A stretch of 46,182 bases of DNA. It comes from Sphingomonadales bacterium (lineage in GTDB: Bacteria > Pseudomonadota > Alphaproteobacteria > Sphingomonadales > Sphingomonadaceae). The notes under the pieces were generated by a model. It was not told the origin of the DNA and ran no database searches. It saw only the letters and a list, made by a program, of their open reading frames with translations. Positions 39,941 to 46,182 of the stretch are shown here, one piece after another. Each line of letters starts with the position of its first letter. Position 1 is the stretch's first letter. The DNA lies in assembly GCA_017309275.1 (NCBI GenBank), contig JAFKLT010000073.1, positions 1 through 46,182 of the forward strand. The letters are read 5' to 3'. Position numbers and translations under genes: made by a program.

Positions 39941-41374
39941 TCAATAAATATGCACCGCCTTGGTGACGAGATAGCCGTCGAGCCCTTCGGGCCCGCTCTC
40001 GCTGCCGAAGCCCGATTCCTTGATTCCGCCGAACGGCATGTCGTTTGCCGAGATCACGAAGCTGTTGATCCCGACCATCCCGCTTTCGATGCCGTCGGCG
40101 ATGCGGTTGATGCGGCGGCCATTCTCGGTGAAGGCAAAGGCGGCGAGGCCATAGGGCAGCCGGTTCGCCTGTTCCAGCGCCTCGTCCTCCGTGCCGAAGG
40201 GGCTGATCAACGCCATCGGGCCAAAGGGTTCGTTGTTCATCGCATCGGCCTCGACCGGCACGTCGGCCAGCGCCGTCGGCTGGAAGAAATAGCCCTCGCC
40301 CGTCGGCGCGCCGCCGGCGATGACGCGCGCGCCCTTCGCGGTCGCGTCGGCGATCAACGCCTCCAGCGCCGGGGCGCGGCGGGCGTTGGCGAGCGGCCCC
40401 ATCTGCGTATCGGCGTCGAGCCCGCTACCGATCTTCACCTTCTTCGTCCGCTCGGCAAAGCCCGCGACGAACGCGTCATAGATGCCCTGCTGGACATAGA
40501 AACGCGTCGGCGAGACGCAGACCTGTCCCGCGTTGCGGAATTTCTGCATCACCACGCGGTCGAGCGTCGCCTCCAGGTCGCAATCGTCGAACACCAGCAC
40601 CGGGGCATGGCCGCCAAGCTCCATCGTGATCCGCTGCACGCGATCGGCGGCCAGCTTCATCAGATGCTTGCCGACCGCGGTCGAGCCGGTGAAGCTGACC
40701 TTGCGGATCACCTCGCTGCCCAGCAGGTGGCGGCTGATCATGTCGGGATTGCCATAGACGAGTTGGACGACGTCGCCCGGAATCCCCGCGTCGACGAGGC
40801 AGCGCATGATCGCGCTGGTACAGCCCGGCGTCTCCTCCGGCGCCTTGGCGATCACGACGCAGCCCGCCGCGAGCGCGGGCGCGATCTTCTTGACCATCAG
40901 GTTGACCGGGAAATTCCACGGGCTGAAGGCAGCGACCGGGCCGACCGGCTGGCGCAGCACCATCGCGCGCTGGCCCGCGGGACGCGGCGCGACGCGGCCG
41001 CCGATCCGCTTTCCTTCCTCGGCGAAATATTCGAGCAGCGACGACGCCGACAGCACCTCGCCGCGCGCCTCGGCGATCGGCTTGCCCTGTTCGAGCGTCA
41101 GCAGCGTCGCGATATGGTCGACGCGTTCGCGGATCAGGCCCGCGGCCTTGCGCATCAGCGCCGCGCGCTCGTCGGGGGTCTTCGCGCGCCACACGGGCCA
41201 GCCGCGCGCCGCGGCGCCCAGCGCCTCGTCCAGATCGGCGGCGGTCGCGACGGGCAGGTCGGCGATCGCGCCGGCGGTCGCGGGGTTGAACACCGGCCGC
41301 TCCTCGCGCCCCTCGCCGCTCCGCCAGGCGCCGTTGATGAAGAGCTGAAGGTCGGCGTCATAGGTCGCGGTCAT
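39941..41374 (-). CDS. NAD(P)-dependent aldehyde dehydrogenase (succinate-semialdehyde type)
   Basis: A 477-residue cytoplasmic aldehyde dehydrogenase. The catalytic Cys286 lies in NAGQVCVSPTRF and Glu252 in MELGGHAP. PWNFP, FTGSTAVG and the C-terminal EPFGPMALISPF are also seen. The closest recognisable subgroup is succinate-semialdehyde dehydrogenase/GabD-like (SASSLLEYFAEEGKRIGGRV, VNSFVISANDMPFGGIKESGFGSE). The substrate could be another semialdehyde. AAGGAT precedes the ATG at 41374. It is monocistronic or co-transcribed with the oxygenase gene 48 bp upstream. Confidence 0.93.
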   Translation of the reverse strand: MTATYDADLQLFINGAWRSGEGREERPVFNPATAGAIADLPVATAADLDEALGAAARGWPVWRAKTPDERAALMRKAAGLIRERVDHIATLLTLEQGKPIAEARGEVLSASSLLEYFAEEGKRIGGRVAPRPAGQRAMVLRQPVGPVAAFSPWNFPVNLMVKKIAPALAAGCVVIAKAPEETPGCTSAIMRCLVDAGIPGDVVQLVYGNPDMISRHLLGSEVIRKVSFTGSTAVGKHLMKLAADRVQRITMELGGHAPVLVFDDCDLEATLDRVVMQKFRNAGQVCVSPTRFYVQQGIYDAFVAGFAERTKKVKIGSGLDADTQMGPLANARRAPALEALIADATAKGARVIAGGAPTGEGYFFQPTALADVPVEADAMNNEPFGPMALISPFGTEDEALEQANRLPYGLAAFAFTENGRRINRIADGIESGMVGINSFVISANDMPFGGIKESGFGSESGPEGLDGYLVTKAVHIY

Positions 41375-41422
41375 GGGAAATCCTTGGTCGGGAAACGGGG
41401 GATGGCGGCGATATAGGGGGCG

Positions 41423-42022
41423 TCAGCGATAATTGAAGCTTATGCTGATGCGATCCTTCTTGCCGGCATTCGGCATCACCTCGTGCCGCAGCCAGCTTTC
41501 CCACAGAAAGACGCGGCCGACGGCGGGCTCGGCATAGATGAAGGGGTGCAGATGTTCGGGCGCATCGTCGGTGCGCCCCGGCGCCGCCATCAGCATCGGC
41601 AGGCGCGGATCCTCCAGCTTCAGCGCGCCCGACCCCGGCGGCACCGCGACATAGAAGGTACCCGACACGATGCTGTGCGGGTGAATATGGCCGCTGTGCG
41701 TGCCGCCCGGTTTCAGGACGTTGACCCACAGGCTGTCGAGCTTCAGCGGCTTGGCAAGGTCGAAGTGGCACGCCTTGGCAAAGGCCTTCACCTCCTTGTC
41801 GAGCAGGCGCTTCAGGTCGTGGAAGGCCGGGTCGCGCTCGGGCAGGTCGCCCAGGCTGGCGTAGCTGGTATAGCCCCTATAGCCATGCTCGCGGCTCCAG
41901 GCCCGGCCCGCGCCGTCTTCCTCGGCGAACAGGCGGCAGCTTTCCTCCAGCTCCTCCAGCAGATCGGGGGTGCCGATATCGGCCTCGTAAAAATGGGTGG
42001 CGAAGAGCGTACGAACGGGCAT
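41423..42022 (-). CDS. putative 2OG-Fe(II) oxygenase (TIGR02466-like)
   Basis: A 199-residue protein. The iron-binding candidates are the His cluster in HSGHIHPHSIVSGTFYV (residues 109-125), His180 in LRHEVMPN and Arg191 in the RISISFNYR end, where an Arg would bind 2-oxoglutarate. The N terminus LFATHFYEADI matches the family. No clear Asp of an HxD pair could be assigned in the cluster, so the exact triad is uncertain. The substrate is unknown. ATG 42022 is the only in-frame Met near the family N terminus. It is divergent from the SMP-30-like gene across 45 bp. Confidence 0.85.
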   Translation of the reverse strand: MPVRTLFATHFYEADIGTPDLLEELEESCRLFAEEDGAGRAWSREHGYRGYTSYASLGDLPERDPAFHDLKRLLDKEVKAFAKACHFDLAKPLKLDSLWVNVLKPGGTHSGHIHPHSIVSGTFYVAVPPGSGALKLEDPRLPMLMAAPGRTDDAPEHLHPFIYAEPAVGRVFLWESWLRHEVMPNAGKKDRISISFNYR

Positions 42023-42067
42023 GATGGCCGCAAAGCACAGCAAAGAGCCAAGAGCAAGGGAGAGGGT

Positions 42068-42988
42068 ATGGCCGAGTTTGAACTGATCGCCGACGGATTG
42101 CGGTTTCCCGAAGCGCCGGTCGTGATGGACGACGGCAGCGTCATCGTCGTCGAGATCGAGCAGGGGCGCATCACGCGCTGCTGGCCCGGCGGGCGGAAAC
42201 AGGTGATCGCGACCCCCGGCGGCGGCCCCAACGGGCTGGCGATCGGCCCCGACGGCAAGCTTTACTGCTGCAACAACGGCGGCTTTCACTATGTCGAGGC
42301 GAACGGCTATCTGGCCCCGCACGGCATCGCCCCCGACTATTCGGGCGGCCGTATCGAGCGCATCGATATCGCGACCGGCGCGGTCGAGACGCTGTACAAG
42401 TCGGGCGACAATGGCGTGATCCTGCGCGGCCCGAACGACATCATGTTCGACGCGCACGGCGGCTTCTGGTTCACCGATCATGGCAAGCTCGATTATGCCG
42501 CGCGCTGCCACGACATCGTCGGCATCTTTTACGCCAAGGCCGACGGCAGCTTCATCGAGGAAGTGATCTTCCCCAGCTATAATCCGAACGGCATCGGCAT
42601 CTCGCCCGACGGGACAAAGCTCTATGCGGCCGAAACCTACACCTGCCGCCTGACCCAGTTCAACATCACCGCGCCCGGCAAGGTCGATGACGCGGCGGGT
42701 CCGGGCGGCCCCGGCATTCCGCTCTATCGCCCCGCGGGTTATAAATTCTTCGACAGCCTGGCGATGGAGGCGAACGGCAACATCTGCGTCGCGACGATCG
42801 GCGAATGCGGAATCAGCGTCGTCTCGCCCGAGGGCGAGCTGGTCGAGTTCGTCGCGACCGACGATATCTTCACGACCAATATTGCCTTCGGCGGCGCCGA
42901 TATGCAGGATGCCTATCTGACCCTGTCGGGAAGCGGCCGGCTGGTGAAGATGCGCTGGGCGCGGCCGGGGCTGAAACTGCAACATTAG
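42068..42988 (+). CDS. SMP-30/gluconolactonase-like protein
   Basis: A 306-residue six-bladed beta-propeller of the SMP-30/gluconolactonase/LRE family. Metal-ligand positions fit Glu15 (FPEAPV), the Asn of GGPNGLAIGPDG, the Asn of RGPNDIMFDAHGG, and a later Asn/Asp pair in NPNGIGISPDG. Members hydrolyse sugar lactones or other lactones. There is no signal peptide. AGGGAGAGGG precedes the ATG, which lies 45 bp from the divergent oxygenase gene. The possible substrate is a lactone from carbohydrate or aromatic metabolism. Confidence 0.88.
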   Translation: MAEFELIADGLRFPEAPVVMDDGSVIVVEIEQGRITRCWPGGRKQVIATPGGGPNGLAIGPDGKLYCCNNGGFHYVEANGYLAPHGIAPDYSGGRIERIDIATGAVETLYKSGDNGVILRGPNDIMFDAHGGFWFTDHGKLDYAARCHDIVGIFYAKADGSFIEEVIFPSYNPNGIGISPDGTKLYAAETYTCRLTQFNITAPGKVDDAAGPGGPGIPLYRPAGYKFFDSLAMEANGNICVATIGECGISVVSPEGELVEFVATDDIFTTNIAFGGADMQDAYLTLSGSGRLVKMRWARPGLKLQH

Positions 42989-42995
42989 GGGGACC

Positions 42996-43682
42996 ATGCA
43001 CGAGGAGAATCACGCCGGAGGCCGGATCGGATGGCTGCGCGCGGCGATCCTCGGCGCGAATGACGGGATCGTCTCGACCGCCAGCCTGATCGCCGGGGTC
43101 GCGGCGGCGGGCGCCTCGCCATCGTCGATCCTCGTCACCGGCACCGCGGGGCTCGTCGCCGGCGCAATGTCGATGGCGGCGGGCGAATATGTGTCGGTCA
43201 GCTCGCAGGGCGACGCCGAAAAGGCCGACGTCGAACTGGAAAAGCGCCACCTGGCCGCCGATCCCGAGTTCGAGCTGGAGGAACTGACGCAGATCTACGA
43301 ACAGCGCGGGCTCGATCGCGCGCTGGCCGAACAGGTCGCGGTGCAGTTGACCGCGCACGATGCGCTCGACACCCATTTGCGCGACGAACTGGGGATGACC
43401 GACGCGATGGCGGCGCGGCCGATCCAGGCGGCGGCGGCCTCGGCCGCCAGTTTCGCGATCGGCGCCGCGCTGCCGCTCGCGACGGTGTTTTTCGATCGCG
43501 GCGGCTCGCTGCCATGGACCGTGTCGGGGGCCTCGCTGATCTTCCTCGCGGTGCTTGGCGCGCTGGGCGCCCGGGTCGGCAAGGCGCCGATGCTGCGCCC
43601 CGTCGTGCGCGTGACCTTCTGGGGTGCGATGGCGATGGTCGCGACGATCGCCATCGGATCGCTGTTCGGGGCCGTCGCCTAG
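42996..43682 (+). CDS. VIT1/CCC1-family metal transporter
   Basis: A 228-residue membrane protein of the VIT1/CCC1 family, which moves Fe(II) or Mn(II) out of the cytoplasm. The N-terminal helices have RAAILGANDGIVSTASLIAGVAAAGAS and GAMSMAAGEYVSVSSQGDAEKAD. The cytosolic Glu-rich loop has ELEKRHLAADPEFELEEL, and a final helix pair follows. The gene begins 7 bp after the SMP-30-like gene and is convergent with the DUF488 gene. Confidence 0.93.
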   Translation: MHEENHAGGRIGWLRAAILGANDGIVSTASLIAGVAAAGASPSSILVTGTAGLVAGAMSMAAGEYVSVSSQGDAEKADVELEKRHLAADPEFELEELTQIYEQRGLDRALAEQVAVQLTAHDALDTHLRDELGMTDAMAARPIQAAAASAASFAIGAALPLATVFFDRGGSLPWTVSGASLIFLAVLGALGARVGKAPMLRPVVRVTFWGAMAMVATIAIGSLFGAVA

Positions 43683-43707
43683 GACCGCCGATGACAGCCG
43701 CCGGACG

Positions 43708-44091
43708 CTAGCGGCGCGCCAGCCATTCGCTGAGCGCGATCGCATTGTTCCGCTCGGCGCTCTTCGCGGCATAGAGCAACGTCACCGGTCCGGCCGCCGC
43801 TGCCGCGTCGAGCACGAACAGCGCCGCTGCCCCCTCTTCGCCGCCCGCATCGAGTTCGGCGAAATAGTCGAGGCGGAACGCGTCCCACGCCTCGTCCGAA
43901 TCCGCCGTCTCGCCATGATAGCGTTTGCGAAGGCCGTCGCTGGGCGAAAGCGGCTTCAACCACGCCGCCAGCGCCGCCTTTTCCTTCGACACGCCGCGCG
44001 GCCACAGCCGATCGACCAGAAAACGCGCGCCGTCGTCTGCCTTGGGCGCGTCATGAATGCGCTTTACCGCGATTGTCAGTGCCTTCGCCAT
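43708..44091 (-). CDS. DUF488 family protein (YeaO-like)
   Basis: A 127-residue protein with the DUF488 signature: an early VKRIHDAPKADDGARFLVDRLWPRGVSKEKAALAAWLKPLSPSDGLRKRYH (about 9-57) and a late TLLYAAKSAERNNAIAL. These match YeaO-like proteins; no function is established. ATG 44091 is chosen because upstream sequence lacks family similarity. It is divergent from the DUF2855 gene across 112 bp. Confidence 0.9.
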   Translation of the reverse strand: MAKALTIAVKRIHDAPKADDGARFLVDRLWPRGVSKEKAALAAWLKPLSPSDGLRKRYHGETADSDEAWDAFRLDYFAELDAGGEEGAAALFVLDAAAAAGPVTLLYAAKSAERNNAIALSEWLARR

Positions 44092-44203
44092 CTGCAAGAC
44101 TATCGGCCATCGCCCGCGCGTCGGCAAGACGGTCGCGGGCAAGGCCAGCGCGAAAAGACATCGCCAAAGAACATTTGCCAGAGAACATTGGAGAGGTCCG
44201 GAC

Positions 44204-45301
44204 ATGAATTGGGCAATCGACATCGACCGCGACGACGTGACGGCGGCGGAGCTGGTCGACGACGCATCGACGCCGCTGGAGGCCGGGCAGGTCCGCGTTC
44301 GGCTCGACAGCTATGCGATGACCGCGAACAACATCACCTATGCGGTGTTCGGCAAGCCCGCGGGGCTGTTCGGCAACGACCAGGGCTATTGGGACTTTTT
44401 CGCCGAACGCGGCGATCCCGGCCGCCTTCCGGTCTGGGGCTTCGCCACCGTCACCGAAAGCGCGGCAGAGGGCATCGCGCCCGGCGACCGCTTCTACGGC
44501 TATTATCCGATGGCCGCGGGCACGGTGCTGACCGCGGGCAATGTCGGCCCCGCGGGTTTCACCGACGTCACCCCGCGCCGCACGACCCTGCCGCCGATCT
44601 ATAATAATTATCAGCGTATCGACGCGCTCCACGACTATCGCGCCGCCGACCATGATTATTGGCCGGTGTTTCGCCCGCTCTTCCTGACCGGCTGGCTGAT
44701 CGCCGACCAGTTCGAGGATGAGGGCGACTACGGCGCCGACCAGATCCTGATCGCCAGCGCGTCGAGCAAGACCGCGATCGGGCTGGGCTTCGCGCTCGCG
44801 CAGCGACAGGGCCCGCGCCCTCAGACCATCGGCCTGACCAGCAAGGCCAATGTCGCCGACCTGGCCGCGCAGGGCATCTATGACCGTGTCGTCGCCTATG
44901 ACGACATCATGACGCTGAACGCCGGCGCGCCCTCGGCGCTGGTCGACATGGCGGGCAACGGCGCGGTGACGCGCGCGGTGCACAGCCATTTCGGCAATAA
45001 TCTGAAAGCCTCGATCATCGTCGGCAAGTCGCACTGGGACGCCGATGCGGGCGAGGCCGCGCTTCCCGGCCCCGAACGCCAGGGCTTTTTCGCGCCGGGC
45101 CGCAGCCAGAAACGGATCGCCGACTGGGGCGGTGCCGCCTTCGGCCAAAAGATCGCCGAGGCGTGGCTCGGCTTCATGGACGTCGCGCCGCGCCTGGCGC
45201 GGATCGACAAGCGCAGCGGCGGAGAGGCCGCGCTCGCCGCCTATAAGGAAATGCTCTCGGGTCGCGCCGATCCCAAGGCAGGGATCATCGTCGAACCCTG
45301 A
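44204..45301 (+). CDS. DUF2855 family protein (MDR-like reductase fold)
   Basis: A 365-residue protein of the DUF2855 family, distantly related to zinc-free medium-chain dehydrogenases: an N-terminal VRVRLDSYAMTANNITYAVFG, a central ILIASASSKTAIGLGFALAQ (a dinucleotide-binding-like segment), and LVDMAGNGAVTRAVHSHFG. No catalytic residue is known for the family. GGAGAGG precedes the ATG at 44204. It ends 21 bp before a small secreted-protein gene. Confidence 0.9.
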   Translation: MNWAIDIDRDDVTAAELVDDASTPLEAGQVRVRLDSYAMTANNITYAVFGKPAGLFGNDQGYWDFFAERGDPGRLPVWGFATVTESAAEGIAPGDRFYGYYPMAAGTVLTAGNVGPAGFTDVTPRRTTLPPIYNNYQRIDALHDYRAADHDYWPVFRPLFLTGWLIADQFEDEGDYGADQILIASASSKTAIGLGFALAQRQGPRPQTIGLTSKANVADLAAQGIYDRVVAYDDIMTLNAGAPSALVDMAGNGAVTRAVHSHFGNNLKASIIVGKSHWDADAGEAALPGPERQGFFAPGRSQKRIADWGGAAFGQKIAEAWLGFMDVAPRLARIDKRSGGEAALAAYKEMLSGRADPKAGIIVEP

Positions 45302-45322
45302 CCAGCCCCGAAAGGACAGCCA

Positions 45323-45712
45323 ATGCCTCGTACGCTTTGCTTCGCCCTCGCCGCCGCCCTGTTGCTGCCGGTCACCGCACAGGCCGAAACCAAACCGGCC
45401 GCCGCGCCGCGCAAGCTCGACCTCGCCGACCAGGTCGCCGGCACCTACAAGGGGGCCGTCGCCTCCGACGCGCGCGGATCGTCAAAGAATAATGTGACGA
45501 TCACCGTCACCCGCGTCGGCCCGAACAAGGTCGAGGTCAAATCGGACTATGCCCGCATCCCGACCGTCACCATCCCGCTGGAAAAGGCGATGGATGCGAT
45601 CCTCGCCGCCAGCGGCCCCTATACCTTCCTGCTCGATACGGTGCGCTCGCCCGACCGGCTGGACCTCAGCATCGACGATGCGAGCTGGTACGGGACGCGC
45701 ATCGCCAAATAG
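45323..45712 (+). CDS. small secreted protein of unknown function
   Basis: A 129-residue protein with a signal peptide (residues 1-21, AQAE) and a compact beta-rich body (SSKNNVTITVTRVGPNKVEVKSDYARIPTVTIPLEKAMDAIL). No Cys pair and no named domain were recognised. AAGGACAG lies before the ATG. It is close behind the DUF2855 gene and might share its transcript. Confidence 0.75.
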   Translation: MPRTLCFALAAALLLPVTAQAETKPAAAPRKLDLADQVAGTYKGAVASDARGSSKNNVTITVTRVGPNKVEVKSDYARIPTVTIPLEKAMDAILAASGPYTFLLDTVRSPDRLDLSIDDASWYGTRIAK

Positions 45713-45793
45713 GGGATCGGGGCCGCACCGAACAGAAGGCGGCGCGGCCCTAGCGGATTTGACGCGCGGCGGAAAACCCGCTCTAGCCGCGCC

Positions 45794-46182
45794 ATGTCTC
45801 GCTTTACCCATGTCATCTTCGACTTCGGCGGCGTCATCACCGCCTCTCCCTTCGAAGCCTTCAATCGGCTGGAGGACGAACGCGGACTGCCGCGCGACTT
45901 CGTGCGCCGCGTCAACGCGACCGATCCCGACGACAATGCCTGGGCGAAGTTCGAACGGGCGGAGATCGACGCCGGCACCTTCGACGCGCTGTTCGCCGAA
46001 GAGGCGCGGGCGCTGGGGCACGAGCTGCAGGGCGCCGACGTGCTGGCGGTGATCGCGGGCGCGGTTCGCCCCGCCATGGTCGCCGCCCTCGACACGCTGA
46101 AGGCCAAGGGCTTCACCATCGGCTGCATCACCAACAACGTGCCGGGCGGCAAGATGGGCATTCAGGGCGCGGGCATGACGCG
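45794..46182 (+). CDS. HAD-family hydrolase, truncated by the window end
   Basis: The first 129 residues of a HAD-like phosphatase. Motif I is HVIFDFGGVIT (FDFGGV, DxG-type start as in the acyl-CoA-dehydrogenase/YihX group), followed by a helical cap with FNRLEDERG and an AEARALG stretch, and motif II near GFTIGCITNN. Motifs III and IV lie beyond the end. There is no upstream ATG alternative. The 81-bp gap before it holds a weak GC hairpin (about 45719-45751). Confidence 0.85.
   Translation, partial: MSRFTHVIFDFGGVITASPFEAFNRLEDERGLPRDFVRRVNATDPDDNAWAKFERAEIDAGTFDALFAEEARALGHELQGADVLAVIAGAVRPAMVAALDTLKAKGFTIGCITNNVPGGKMGIQGAGMT

Noticed and set aside
39911-41416. 501-residue open frame antisense to the aldehyde dehydrogenase gene
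   Set aside because: The minus-strand frame carries catalytic Cys and Glu; the plus-strand product is Arg/Asp/His-rich shadow sequence.

Overview
This 46-kb window is a GC-rich, gene-dense chromosomal segment that looks like an alphaproteobacterium of the Sphingomonadales, most like Sphingopyxis or a relative. The reasons are a complete CtrA cell-cycle regulator with a TTAA-N7-TTAA box at its own promoter, many secreted S9, M28 and M20 peptidases, a mobile-looking palindromic intergenic repeat of a kind common in alphaproteobacteria, and the overall codon style. The genus is an inference. I saw no rRNA, tRNA, CRISPR array, transposase or prophage gene.

Layout. 1-1286: an AT-richer patch with a palindromic repeat and an HNH-like zinc-motif protein, probably acquired. 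1287-6325: secreted S9 peptidase, cytoplasmic proline iminopeptidase, secreted M28 peptidase. 6396-9776: a compact four-gene operon, namely a GbsR/MarR-type regulator, a free-standing DUF4166 protein, a DCC-family (DUF393) thiol protein, and a saccharopine-dehydrogenase-like NAD(P)-binding protein fused to a second DUF4166 domain. It lies behind a palindrome-rich promoter that appears to give a leaderless, self-regulated message. This is the best candidate here for an undescribed system. 9866-13615: prolyl oligopeptidase, an endonuclease/exonuclease/phosphatase-fold protein that lacks its metal-binding Glu, and free-methionine-R-sulfoxide reductase. 13742-17522: a glycine-zipper envelope protein, two tandem paralogous secreted proteins of unknown function, and a second M28 peptidase. 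17630-19386: PilZ protein, ctrA and its CtrA box.

19434-22721: a LysR regulator diverges from a pirin / azoreductase / extradiol-dioxygenase-like operon, probably for quinone or aromatic stress. 22728-24788: RluA-type pseudouridine synthase, the ArfB ribosome-rescue factor, a catalytically degenerate SRAP protein, and a second PilZ protein. 24801-30978: EVE protein, 2OG-Fe(II) oxygenase, a minus-strand operon (acyltransferase, DUF1295, unknown, GNAT), an M20 peptidase, and ferredoxin-NADP reductase preceded by an unknown gene under a Fur-box-like promoter. 31588-39797: parC, a GGDEF-EAL protein with all key motifs, the cca / NUDIX / DUF1285 operon, a GNAT protein, and a folB plus pteridine-reductase-like pair. 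39823-46182: third repeat copy, aldehyde dehydrogenase, a second 2OG oxygenase, SMP-30-like protein, VIT1/CCC1 transporter, DUF488, DUF2855, a small secreted protein and a HAD hydrolase cut by the window edge.

Many genes overlap by 4-28 bp and are probably translationally coupled. Functional assignments rest on motif recognition by eye; no database search was run.
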